Below, piece after piece: positions 22,578 through 32,338 of a stretch of DNA of 64,000 nt. The DNA lies in the NCBI RefSeq assembly GCF_022539505.1, contig NW_025899957.1:1-64000 (forward strand), read 5' to 3'. The notes under the pieces were generated by a model that was not told the DNA's origin, did no database searches, and saw only the letters and a program-made list of their open reading frames with translations. Position 1 is the first letter of the stretch. Every line of letters begins with the position of its first letter. Made by a program: the position numbers and the translations under genes. Source of the DNA: Lolium rigidum. Its lineage: Eukaryota > Streptophyta > Magnoliopsida > Poales > Poaceae.

Positions 22578-25366
22578 ATGGCCTGCCGGCTCGCTCTCCC
22601 CAGGGTATTTTTTTTCTTCTTTCCTTGTGTTTCTTTCCCAATCCAAAGGAACACAAGGTTTTTTTTTTTGGCTTCTAGACCTGAATGATGCTGAAACACC
22701 TCAACATTGCAAGGCATTATCTTTATTATGCGTTTTCAGGTTGATGCCACCTGAATTTACGGGTTGACAATTTCGAACCTACCGCCGTTGAATACACAGC
22801 CATAGTTGTCACCGGTGTGTTTAACCTTTACGTGTGTTTCTGTCTGTCACAGGCCGCAAGGCATATTGCAAAGTGTGGATCGTCTTTCATGGTACCTGCT
22901 GCAAAATCTACTAGCGCAGGTATACACGCTGCTGCCCTCTCTACCCTGTTTTCCATTATATAGACATCATATCCTGCGCCTTGCTGGCTGAGTCTTGCCA
23001 TGGCAGGAACTGATTAAGTTTCTTTTTGAACTCGGATGCCTAATGTGCAGGCAGCGCGGCGAGAAACCTGCACAGGGTACATCGATCGAGCTTTGCCAGT
23101 CAGAGGTCACGGGGCCTGCACTCTAACCCTTTTTCGTTTTTCGAAGAGTTTAATCGCACTCGTGCAGAAAGAGTTGTACGTGACTTCGAAAGTCATAATT
23201 CATCGAATGCTTTAGCTCTCTCCGAGTACGTAAAAGCCCTCGTCAGTCTTGAATTGCAAGCTAAAGGTTAACCGTCGTTTTCCTTTCACACATTTCTTTT
23301 AAGATGCCTTTTCTTCTCCGACGCACAAATGACATTGGGATTTGTTTTACAACTTATTTTCTGCAGGAGACACGTTCACAAGCCAATTAAGCAAGGAGCT
23401 TTGGCCTACCTTGCGGACCATTGCAGCTACTGGCCTTTTAATCTACGCCGGTAACGTTATGATTGACAGATTGAATAAGCAAGGCACCATAATCTCTGTC
23501 GGTAAAAAGGATCCTATCGACAAATCATTGAAGATTGATTCGGAGGAAGAATATCGCAAGTTTTATGGTGTGAAGAGAGCGCCCGTGGAACTAAGTACCA
23601 AGGTCAATGATCTCAGGGGGGTCCATGAAAAAAGTGGTAACTTGAATAATGTGGATTCAAGCATGAATTCCAGGGGGGTCAATGAAAAAAGTGGTAACTT
23701 GAATAATGTGGATTCAAGCATGAATTCCAGTTATGTCAACACGGTTCATGAAAAAAAAGATAAATTCGATGCTGTGAACGACGTGTCAATGATGTCAACC
23801 ACGAAATTCAAAGATGTGAAGGGAGTTGATGAAGCCAAAGCTGAGCTCGAGGACATAGTTCACTACCTAAGAAATCCCAAGGTGAGAGACATTACCATCA
23901 TAGTTAACAAGCATGCATTTAGGGGGGTGTTTTGATTCAGGACTCCTTTTATTTTCTGTTTTCTTCATGCTGGTCGAGTTGCTAATCTAGCATGCTTAAT
24001 TTGCAGCATTTTACACGCCTTGGTGGCAAGCTTCCAAAGGGTGTTCTGCTTGTGGGCCCACCTGGCACAGGGAAGACCATGTTGGCAAGGGCTGTAGCTG
24101 GGGAAGCTGGTGTCCCGTTCTTCGCATGCAGTGGGAGCGATTTTGAGGAGAAGTATGTGGGTGTTGGGGCTAAAAGAGTGAGAGAGCTCTTCAATGCAGC
24201 AAAGAAGCGGTCCCCTTGCATAATATTCATCGATGAGATCGACGCCGTTGCTGGGCGCAGGAACTCAGATGATTCAAAGTCGCGGAGGCAGACCCTGAAC
24301 CAGCTGCTTGTTGAGATGGATGGCTTCAAGCAGAATGACGGGATCATCATTCTTGCAGCGACCAACTTTCCACAGTCGCTAGATAAAGCCGTTGTTAGGC
24401 CTGGGCGTTTTGACCGTCATGTTCAGGTTCCTAATCCAGATGTTGAGGGTCGGCGACAGATCCTCGAGGGTTGTATATTAAAGGTACAAACTCTCTTAAA
24501 AAAGGCAAGTTATCTTTGCGCTCTTTAGTGCATGACTTTGATCTGACCCTATGTTTTTTTTTCAGGTCAAAGCCAAGGGTTTGGATGTGATGACCATTGC
24601 GAGGGGGACACCAGGATTCTCAGGTGCAGACCTTACAAACTTGGTAAATGATGCTGCTCTGAAGGCTGCCAAGGATGGGGCAGACGCGGTTATGATGCAT
24701 CACATTGAATACGCCAAGGACAAGATCATGATGGGCAGCGAGCGCAAATCGGCAGTGATACCTGATAACTGCAGGAAGATGGCTGCTTACCATGAGGGAG
24801 GGAGGGCCCTTGTTGCTATCCACACTGCTGGTGCTCATCCTATCCACAAGGCTACCATTGTCCCGAGGGGAAACACTCTAGGCATGTTGACACAGCTACC
24901 AGAGGAAGAAGATATGTATAAATTCTCAAGGAGGAAGATGCTGGCGAAATTAGATATCCTCATGGGAGGCAGAGTGGCTGTGGAGCTTATATTTGGAAAC
25001 ACTGAGGTGACCTCTGGCACCTTGTCTGATCTAAGTGAGGCAACTCAGCTGGCGACAGAGATGGTCACAAAATATGGTATGAGCCAGCGAGTCGGCTTTG
25101 TTTCTTATGGCAACAACGATGACGGCGGGGTTGGGAAGAAGATGACAACTGTGAGCGGGCATACAATAGCCCTGGTCGATGAGGAGGTGAAAGAATTACT
25201 GACCAAGGCTTACAAGAACGCGAAAAAGATTCTCACGGCGCACATCAAGGAGCTTCATGTGGTAGCTGATGCCCTCCTTGAGCATGGAACCCTCACCGGA
25301 GACCAGATCAAGCAGCTAGTTTCGCCAAGCAATAGTCAGCAGAATCAAGAAACACCTTCGCTCTAG
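22578..25366 (+). CDS. FtsH4-like AAA protease, copy 2, with degenerate zinc motif
   Basis: Predicted exons are 22578-22604, 22853-22919, 23051-23266, 23367-23881, 24007-24483 and 24566-25366. All have GT-AG borders and consistent phases, giving 700 aa, close to plant FtsH4. Residues 1-100 are an Arg/Ser-rich presequence-like region with SEYVKALV, as in FtsH4. A membrane helix lies at about 117-135, followed by a linker with two 19-aa repeats (187-224). The AAA domain has Walker A GPPGTGKT (292-299), Walker B IIFIDE (347-352) and RPGRFDRH. The protease part has HEGGR (510-514) instead of HEXXH and AVE instead of the usual AEE (Val573); the third ligand Asp589 in SDLSEAT is kept. Family knowledge says both His residues bind zinc, so proteolysis should be lost while ATPase and membrane anchoring may remain. 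Mitochondrial location is inferred. Confidence 0.85.
23615..23728 (+). repeat. In-frame 57-bp tandem duplication in copy 2
   Basis: Two 57-bp units start at 23615 and 23672 and encode near-identical 19-residue blocks, each containing [15 protein letters not shown]. They lie between the membrane helix and the AAA domain. The units differ at very few bases, so the duplication is recent. Confidence 0.85.
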
Positions 25367-25861
25367 TATTGGATTAGCAAAACAGATTTTGCTCTAAGAG
25401 GATTTCCCTTTTTCTTATTTGATTGATTCCTCATGTGCATGAACATCAATGTAACGAGATGTACGGTCTTGATTTGGTTTACTTCTATTTTTTTCAATTC
25501 TGAAGAGAATGCGACGTTGTTTGCACTTTTTACATATTGTATTCTGAATTAGATAAACTCTTGCTTATTTTGGATCAAAAACTTGAATATACCTCAAGAT
25601 TTCCACTATACTGAATAGGACCTTTGTGATTGTGCAAGAGGATATATAAATACAATTTCCGGTTTTCTGATACCATGTACGGAGTATTTTTTTTTCTTTT
25701 GAGGCAGTGATACCGCTTATCTGAGTTTGATGGCATTTTGAGACGAAAATATAGAAAATGAGCCCGCACATGAGAACTGGCCTCACCGGAATCCCACCAT
25801 CGCCTATGTTGACCTGACGGGAATCGGTCGACTGAGCGATTTGACTCCCCACCACGCTAGG
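25367..25861 (+). other. Short spacer between FtsH copies 2 and 3
   Basis: This is about 500 bp of AT-rich 3' flank of copy 2 with no gene. Copy 3's leader begins directly after it, which shows tight tandem duplication. Confidence 0.5.
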
Positions 25862-26215
25862 CCCAAGCCATGGCGCAACAGGTCTATGCTCCAGTCGAAT
25901 CCGCCGGAGCCAGTCCGGTGGATAGGACCGGCGGGGCACCGCTTGTGATGGCATGGATGGAGGTACCCGCCGTGCCCGTGCTGGACCAGACCAACGCCGA
26001 CCAACTCGCCTCAGCCCAGAACAGATTCGCGGTGTCGGCGTTGGTCCGGGGACAGGCAGCCCAACCCCGATCGTCAACGGCGTCACCATGTGCTCGCCAC
26101 GTCACAGTACTCTGCTCCGGCCAGCGTGACCGCGCCGCCGCGAGGTGGAACCAATCGGAACCAGGCCAGGACTGAGCACTAGTTTCTGTCTTGCAGGTGA
26201 GTGAACGCGACTCCG
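25862..26215 (+). other. Leader region of FtsH copy 3
   Basis: This block is homologous to the leaders of copies 1 and 2. Here the ATG at 25870 opens a 101-codon frame (MAQQVYAPVE...) closing at 26175. In copy 1 the same frame stops after five codons, so it is not conserved. A donor-like CTTGCAG|GTGAGTG lies at about 26190-26203. I read it as a transcribed leader, not a protein gene. Confidence 0.45.
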
Positions 26216-27972
26216 CCTCATTTTCTTCTCCAGAATCCACAGGTACGACGCAGTATGATATCGTTCGAATTAAAGCCTTGTCCACCGAAATTCAGGATCT
26301 AATTTGGTGATTCGTATGTGTTGGGTTCTCCTCCTAATTTGGTAGGAACCTTTCTCCGAATCTGGCCGACAAACTCCCCGCATGTCTCTCCCGTCTCTGA
26401 AACCTTCCTCTCCCGTCTAACTTGCCATGTTCTAGAAATTGATTGCTACTACTACTCTTCGTCCCGATGCATATACAAGATCAGAGTCCTAGAAACACAC
26501 ATCACGTCTGATCGATCGATCGATGTAGTTAACTCGCGGGCGTGGTTACATTACTAGGTAGGCGAACTGGAGACTTGGTGTTGGTGTCCGGCCGAGCAAC
26601 GGAAATTTCGACCAAATCCTTTCTTCTTCTTGAGCTAAATCTCCAGAAACACCTCCTGTCCTGTCCACCATGGCCTGCAGGCTCCCTCTCTCCAAGGTCT
26701 TCCTATTCATCTTAGCTTTATTCATCAAATCTTGGGTCTAATGGGCCTGCTCGACTATGAAAGGAGCACGGTGCATTTTATTACTTAATTCTCTGTAGTT
26801 GATGGCCTGATGCTCATCGACTGCAAAAAGCTATCTGAGTTTCAGACTGACGCCAATTTATTTTTTCAATTGAATTCTACACGACTTACTATTGCATGAA
26901 CATCGGCTATGAAGCCAAGAGGCATTGGTTGTATATAGTACTTAAGAAGTAGAGCACTGGTGTTTGCAGTGGGTGCCGGCCAGCTTATGGATTAGCAAAT
27001 CTCATCCAGTGTTTCTCACTTGTTGTCAGAGTACACCAGTGTTCTGTTTCCCTCGACTAAATATCTGTGTGTGGTTGTGTCACAGGCCGCGACGACGCAG
27101 CAGGCAAACGACGTTGTTATGGAGGAGTGTGCTGTGACCGCCATATTTCCTTCTTCCAGAGCACCTGCGGCGGATGCAACCACTACAAATGCAGGTACGA
27201 ATGGTTGTTTCTTTTTGTCCGCTGCTTGAACTACAACTTAACATGGGTAGAATTGATTTGATATTTATGTGATCCGTGACACCTTAATTTTCTGACTCCT
27301 GTTGTTGCCATTCGTAAGTTTCTTGTGTGCAAACTGGTCTGATTGGGGCATGCTCAATGCAGGAGGTGGTGTCCATATAAACCAACAAGGCTGGTACGGG
27401 TCAGGCTTCGTTGGCCAACTTTGGAACCATCTTTGGAGTGCCTTTGATGGTTCGACAAAAGAGGTGAAGGATTCAACCACAAAGTTTAGTGATGTCAAGG
27501 GGATCGATGGAGCTAAAGCCGAGTTCGAGGACATAATCCAGTACATGCGTGACCCTCACTACAGGAATGGGAGGCTATGCCGAGGGCCAGGCTATACGCC
27601 GACGGCCAAAAGTCGGGGCCGTCGGCGTATGGCCCGGCCAGGCCAGCCTGCCCTTTCAACACTCGGCGAAACGTGGCCGTCGGCGTAGCGATCTCTACGC
27701 CGAGGGCAGCCCTCGGCATATCTTTGGCCCTAGGCGTATGCAGGGCTACGCCGACGGCCACCCTCGGCGTAGGCTATTTTTCAAATTTGTCTAATTTTGT
27801 AAAAATCATAACTAATTCATAGGATGTCAGAAAAATGCGTATGAGGTATCAAAATGTTCAGAAAAACATCCTCTATCCGTTTATGTCAAAATCATGCATA
27901 TTTGAATCATGTAGAATAACATGTTAACATAGAAACAATTCAATCACTTTCTTATATGTTCTCGGGTTCCCG

Positions 27973-29990
27973 TTTTAGCCGGATGGCAATTTAAACGAAG
28001 TCAGAATATCTTGCGGAGCCGCATGGCATCATTTTATGTGTCCTAGTAACCACTCCAAAAGATGGAATTGGGATACGACAATTATTTTGGAAAACCCTTC
28101 ACGAACAGGGCTATCAAGTCCGGATTTCTATGGCTTTTAGGGCAATGAGTAGGAAACGGCCCGTGACACCGCATAGTTTGTCGGAACGAGACCATATTTG
28201 GCACGTGCGTGGTCCCTGGGATGGGAAGCAAGGCCCCGGGAGCGAATTTCCAATCCGACCCATGGGCGATGGTTTTTTCATTTTCGGGGTGCCAAAACAG
28301 GTTTTTTTGTGAAGGAACTACATGGGGCGTATTTTAGTATTGCGCGAGACCTCTGCGTAGTGGTAGGACACCGCCTTCGCACCCCATATCATATGCCATA
28401 TGTGCGCGCTAGCAATCTGGGAATCCATGCGGCTTCCTGCGGTGTCCCGCCGAATCCGCTGGAAAGTGACCGGATTTGAACTAGGGCTACACTTTCCTTC
28501 GCTCAATAAATTCCGCAAAAATTGTTTTTAGGTCTATGACATATCAGTTTATGTGCTAATTTTTGTCCGTTTAGCGCGATGGTAAATGGGTGCACCAGCG
28601 CGCCCGGTACGGCCATAACGCATCTCCGTGGGGGCCCCTTTTGGCCAAATGACAATTTAAACAAAGTCAGAAAATCCCGCGGAGCAGCATGGCGTCATTT
28701 TATGTGTCCTAGTAACCACTCCAAAAGTCGGAATTAGGATACGGCAATTATTTTGGAAAACCCTTCATAAACAGGGCTATCACGTCCGGAGTTCTATGGC
28801 TTTTAGGGCAAATGAGTAGGAAACGGCCCGTGACACCGCATAGTTTGTCGGAACGAGGCCATATTTGGCACGTGTGTGGTCCCTGGGATGGGAAGCAAGG
28901 CCCCGGGAGCGGATTTCCAATCCGACCCATGGGCGATGGTTTTTTCATTTTCGGGGTGCCAAAACGGGTTTTTTTGTGAAGAAACTACATAAGGCGCATT
29001 TTAGTATTGCGCGAGACCTCTGCGTAGTGGTAGGACACCGCCTTCGCACCACATATCACATGCCATATATGCGCGCTAGCTATCTGGGAATCCATGCGGC
29101 TTCTCGCGGTGTCCCGCCGAATCCGCTGGAAAGTGACCGGATTTGAACTAGGGCTACACTTTCCGTCGCTCAATAAATTCCGCAAAAAATGTTTTTATGT
29201 CTATGACATATCAGTTTATGTGCCAATTTTTGTCCGTTTAGCGCGATGGTAAATGGGTGCACCAGCGCGCCCGGTACGGACATACCGCATCTCCGTGGGG
29301 GCCCGTTTTGGCCAAATGACAATTTAAACAAAGTCAGAAAATCCCGCGGAGCCGCGTGGCGTCATTTTATGTGTCCTAATAACCACTCCAAAAGTCGGAA
29401 TTAGGATACGGCAATTATTTTGGAAAACCCTTCACAAACAGGGCTATCACGTCCGGAGTTCTATGCCTTTTAGGGCAAATGAGTAGGAAACGGCCCGTGA
29501 CACCGCATAGTTTGTCGGAACGAGGCCATATTTGGCATGTGCGTGGTCCCCGGGATGGGAAGCAAGGCCTCGGGAGCGGATTTCCAATCCGACCGATGGG
29601 CGATGGTTTTTTCATTTTCGGGGTGCCAAAACGGGTTTATTTTGTGAAGCGACTACATGGGGCGTATTTTAGTATTGCGCGAGACCTCCGCGTAGTGGTA
29701 GGACACCGCCTTCGCACCACATATCACATGCCATATGTGCGCGCTAGCTATCCGGGAATCCATGCAGCCTTCCTGCGGTGTCCCGCCGAATCCGCCGGAA
29801 CTGACCGGATTTGAACTAGGGGTACACTTTCCGTCACTCAATAAATTCCGCAAAAAATGTTTTTATGTCTATAACACATCACTTTATGTGCTAATTTTTG
29901 TCCGTTTAGCGTGTTGGCGAACGGTGCACCAGCCCGCCCGATACGGCCATTTCGCATCTCGCGAGGGGGTTGTTTTGGCCACATGGCAAA
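27973..29990. repeat. Three tandem units of about 667 bp
   Basis: The units start at 27973, 28639 and 29306 and recur with periods of 666-667 bp; a fourth starts at 29973 but diverges at once. Each carries 'ggcaattattttggaaaaccc', 'tatttggcacgtg'-like and 'ccttcgcacc' blocks. The short ORFs repeated in each unit are by-products of the repeat, not a conserved gene. Confidence 0.85.
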
Positions 29991-30346
29991 TTGGGCGTCA
30001 TATTTGGATTCCTCTAATTTTTAGGTTCAAATGATGATATGTATATTATATTTAGATTCCTCTCATTTTTCTGATCGATTTAGACATATTATTTGTGGAA
30101 TTTTGATTTTCCGATTTAAAGATATTAATTATTCAATATTAAATAGAAAAAAAGACCAAAAAATAAAATTATTTTATTTTTATTTGAATTCAATATTATT
30201 ATTACTTATAAATATTCATTGTTGTCTACTTAAGTAATTGTTTGGGATTCAAAAATAAAGAAGTGTGCATCACGGTTCAAGGGTTAATAGGGTTGATATG
30301 CTATTATTATCAGCAAGAGGTGTCAATTCTATAATGGAAGTTCATT

Positions 30347-30425
30347 CGAATGGAACCAAGAAGTTAAGCGTGCTGAGGCTAGAGTAGTGTGAGGATGGGT
30401 GACCGACTGGGAAGTTTAACCATGA
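30347..30425 (+). ncRNA. 5S rRNA-derived segment (pseudogene-like)
   Basis: The run 'aagttaagcgtgct...agagtagtg...aggatgggtgacc..ctgggaagt' closely follows the second half of plant 5S rRNA, including the internal Pol III control region. The first half of the gene is not recognisable. It lies near the right end of the CACTA element. 5S-derived Pol III promoters are known in other plant elements such as Cassandra; whether this one is transcribed is unknown. Confidence 0.65.
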
Positions 30426-32338
30426 TTGTAGTTTGACATAAGATTAAGTGTAGTTAGAATTAAAAGTGTATTGGGTGAAAGATAAACAAGAAAAAAAAAG
30501 AAAAAAATTGTGTAAAAGAAATTAAAATTTTTAAATTTTTAAATGTCTATGCCTAGGGTTTTGCCGTCGGCATATAGAAAAAAATATTTTTTTTTCGAAT
30601 ATTTTTTTTTGAAATTTTTTGGAAACGGAAAATTTGAATTTTTTAAAAGTCTATGCCGAGGGTTTTGCCGTCGGCGTAGCGTGCTACGCCGAGGGCCGGG
30701 ATACGCCGACGGCGATAGTGCCTTTGCCGAGGGACTTACATGCCGAGGAGCTATGCCGAGGGCGGCCCTCGGCATAGCCTACGCCGAGGGCCAAAGCATG
30801 CTACGCCGAGGGTTCCCGGCCCTCGGCATATAGCTCCATTCCTGTAGTGCCTAAACGTTTCACACGCCTCGGCTGCAAGCTCCCGAGAGGTGTTCTGATA
30901 GTCGGCGCACCTGGCAACGGGAAAACAATGTTGGCAAGGGCTCTGGCCAGGGAAGTTGGCGTCCCATTCTTCGCCTGCAGCGGCAGCGAATTTGAGGGTG
31001 AGTACGTTGGTGCTGGGGCTAAAAGAGTGAGAGAGCTCTTCAGTGCAGCAAGGAAACGATCTCCCTGCATAATATTCATCGATGGAATTGATGTCATTGC
31101 TGGGAGCAGAGACATAAATAAGCAAACAGGGCAGAGGCACACCCTGAACCAGCTGCTCACCGAGCTAGATGGCTTCAAGCAGAACGATGGGGTCATGGTG
31201 GTTGCCACGACCAACTCCCTCGATTCTCTAGATCAAGCCCTTGTTAGGTCTGGGCGTTTTGACCGTCACGTTAAGATTCCTTACCCAGATGTTGAGGGCC
31301 GTCGGCAGATCCTTGAGGCTCATATGTCGAAGGTTTGTACTCCATCCAAAAATCCTAGTTGTCTTCGCAGCCTCAGTTGAGAAAACTTTAACTCTTTCTA
31401 CATGAATTTTTCCTTCGCAGGTCTTGAAAGCCAATGATGTGGATCTTAAGACCACTGCAAAGGGGACTCGTGGCTTCTCAGGTGCAGACCTCGCAAACCT
31501 GGTGAACTATGCCGCTCTCAAGGCTGCTAAGGATGGAGCAGAAGCTGTTGCGATGGATCACCTCGAGTATGCCACAGACACACTCATCATGGGCAGCGAG
31601 CGCAAATCAGTTGGGATGCCTGATAGCTGCAAAAAGATGATTGCGTACCATGAGGGAGGGCATGCCATTGTTTCTATCCACACGGATGGTACCGGTCCTA
31701 TCCACAAGGCTACCATTGTTCCCAGGGGGTATATTCTTGGCATGGTGACACAACTGGCAGACGAAGAATATGAGTACAAATACTCAAGGAGGAAGATGCT
31801 GGCAGAATTGGATTTCCTCATGGGAGGCCGGGTGGCCGAGGAGCTTATATTTGGAGAGAGCGAGGTGAGCACTGCTGCTTTATCTGATCTAAGCACGGCG
31901 ACCCAGCTGGCGACAGACATGGTCGCCAGGCATGGTATGAGCAAGGTGGTCGGCCCTGTTTCCTACGACAAGGAGGGCGGTTGGAATGCGAAGACCATGA
32001 GCTGGCAAACGTCAACCCTGGTTGATGGTGAGGTGAAAGCATTACTGAACAAGGCTTACACCAACGCAAAAACGATTCTCACATCACACACGTGGGAGCT
32101 TCATGCGCTAGCCAACGCACTTTTGAAGGATGAAACTCTCACTGGAGACCAGATCACGACCCTGCTGAAGAATGAGACTGTCGCCAGAGATCAGACCACG
32201 AGACCTGTTTGCAGCCTAGTTCCCACCACTGCTCCTGCCGCCAATGAAGACCCAGCCCCAAGGCCGAAGAGAAGATGCAGGGCCAATAAGCGGGTGGCCG
32301 GTGACGAATGGATCACCAAGCGGCGAAGGGTTACTTAA

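Larger units (their letters stand above)
27557..30849. mobile_element. Non-autonomous CACTA transposon in FtsH copy 3
   Basis: Terminal inverted repeats are CACTACAGGAATGG (27557-27570) and its complement ending GTAGTG (30836-30849). The 3-bp TSD is CCT (27554-27556 and 30850-30852). Both ends carry many short subterminal repeats (CTACGCCGAGGGC and GCCGTCGGCGTA types) within about 200 bp. The 3,293-bp interior has no transposase. It holds three 667-bp tandem units and a 5S-rRNA-like segment. Confidence 0.92.
26670..32338 (+). pseudogene. FtsH4-like AAA protease, copy 3 (CACTA insertion, Walker B mutant)
   Basis: Exons are 26670-26696 (MACRLPLSK), 27086-27194, 27363-27556 plus 30853-31332 (one exon split by a transposon), and 31421-32338. 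With the 3,293-bp element and one TSD copy set aside, the frame is open for 575 codons. Walker A is GAPGNGKT, and Walker B reads IIFIDGID with the catalytic Glu replaced by Gly (codon GGA near 31084). The zinc motif HEGGH, GGRVAEE and SDLSTAT are intact. There is no membrane helix. The C-terminal tail of about 50 residues is Lys/Arg-rich (KRRCR, KRRR), unlike copies 1 and 2, and could act as a nuclear signal. The insertion should abolish normal expression unless it is spliced out. Confidence 0.85.

Noticed and set aside
25870..26175. 101-codon ORF MAQQVYAPVE...
   Set aside because: The frame is not conserved in the homologous leaders of copies 1 and 2; treated as leader sequence.
28130..29814. 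Repeated 60-111-codon ORFs on both strands
   Set aside because: They recur only because the 667-bp unit is tandemly repeated; frames differ in length between units and show no domain.
27973..29990. CRISPR-like or satellite array
   Set aside because: Units are 667 bp with no short repeat/spacer pattern, they sit inside a plant CACTA element, and only three copies exist.
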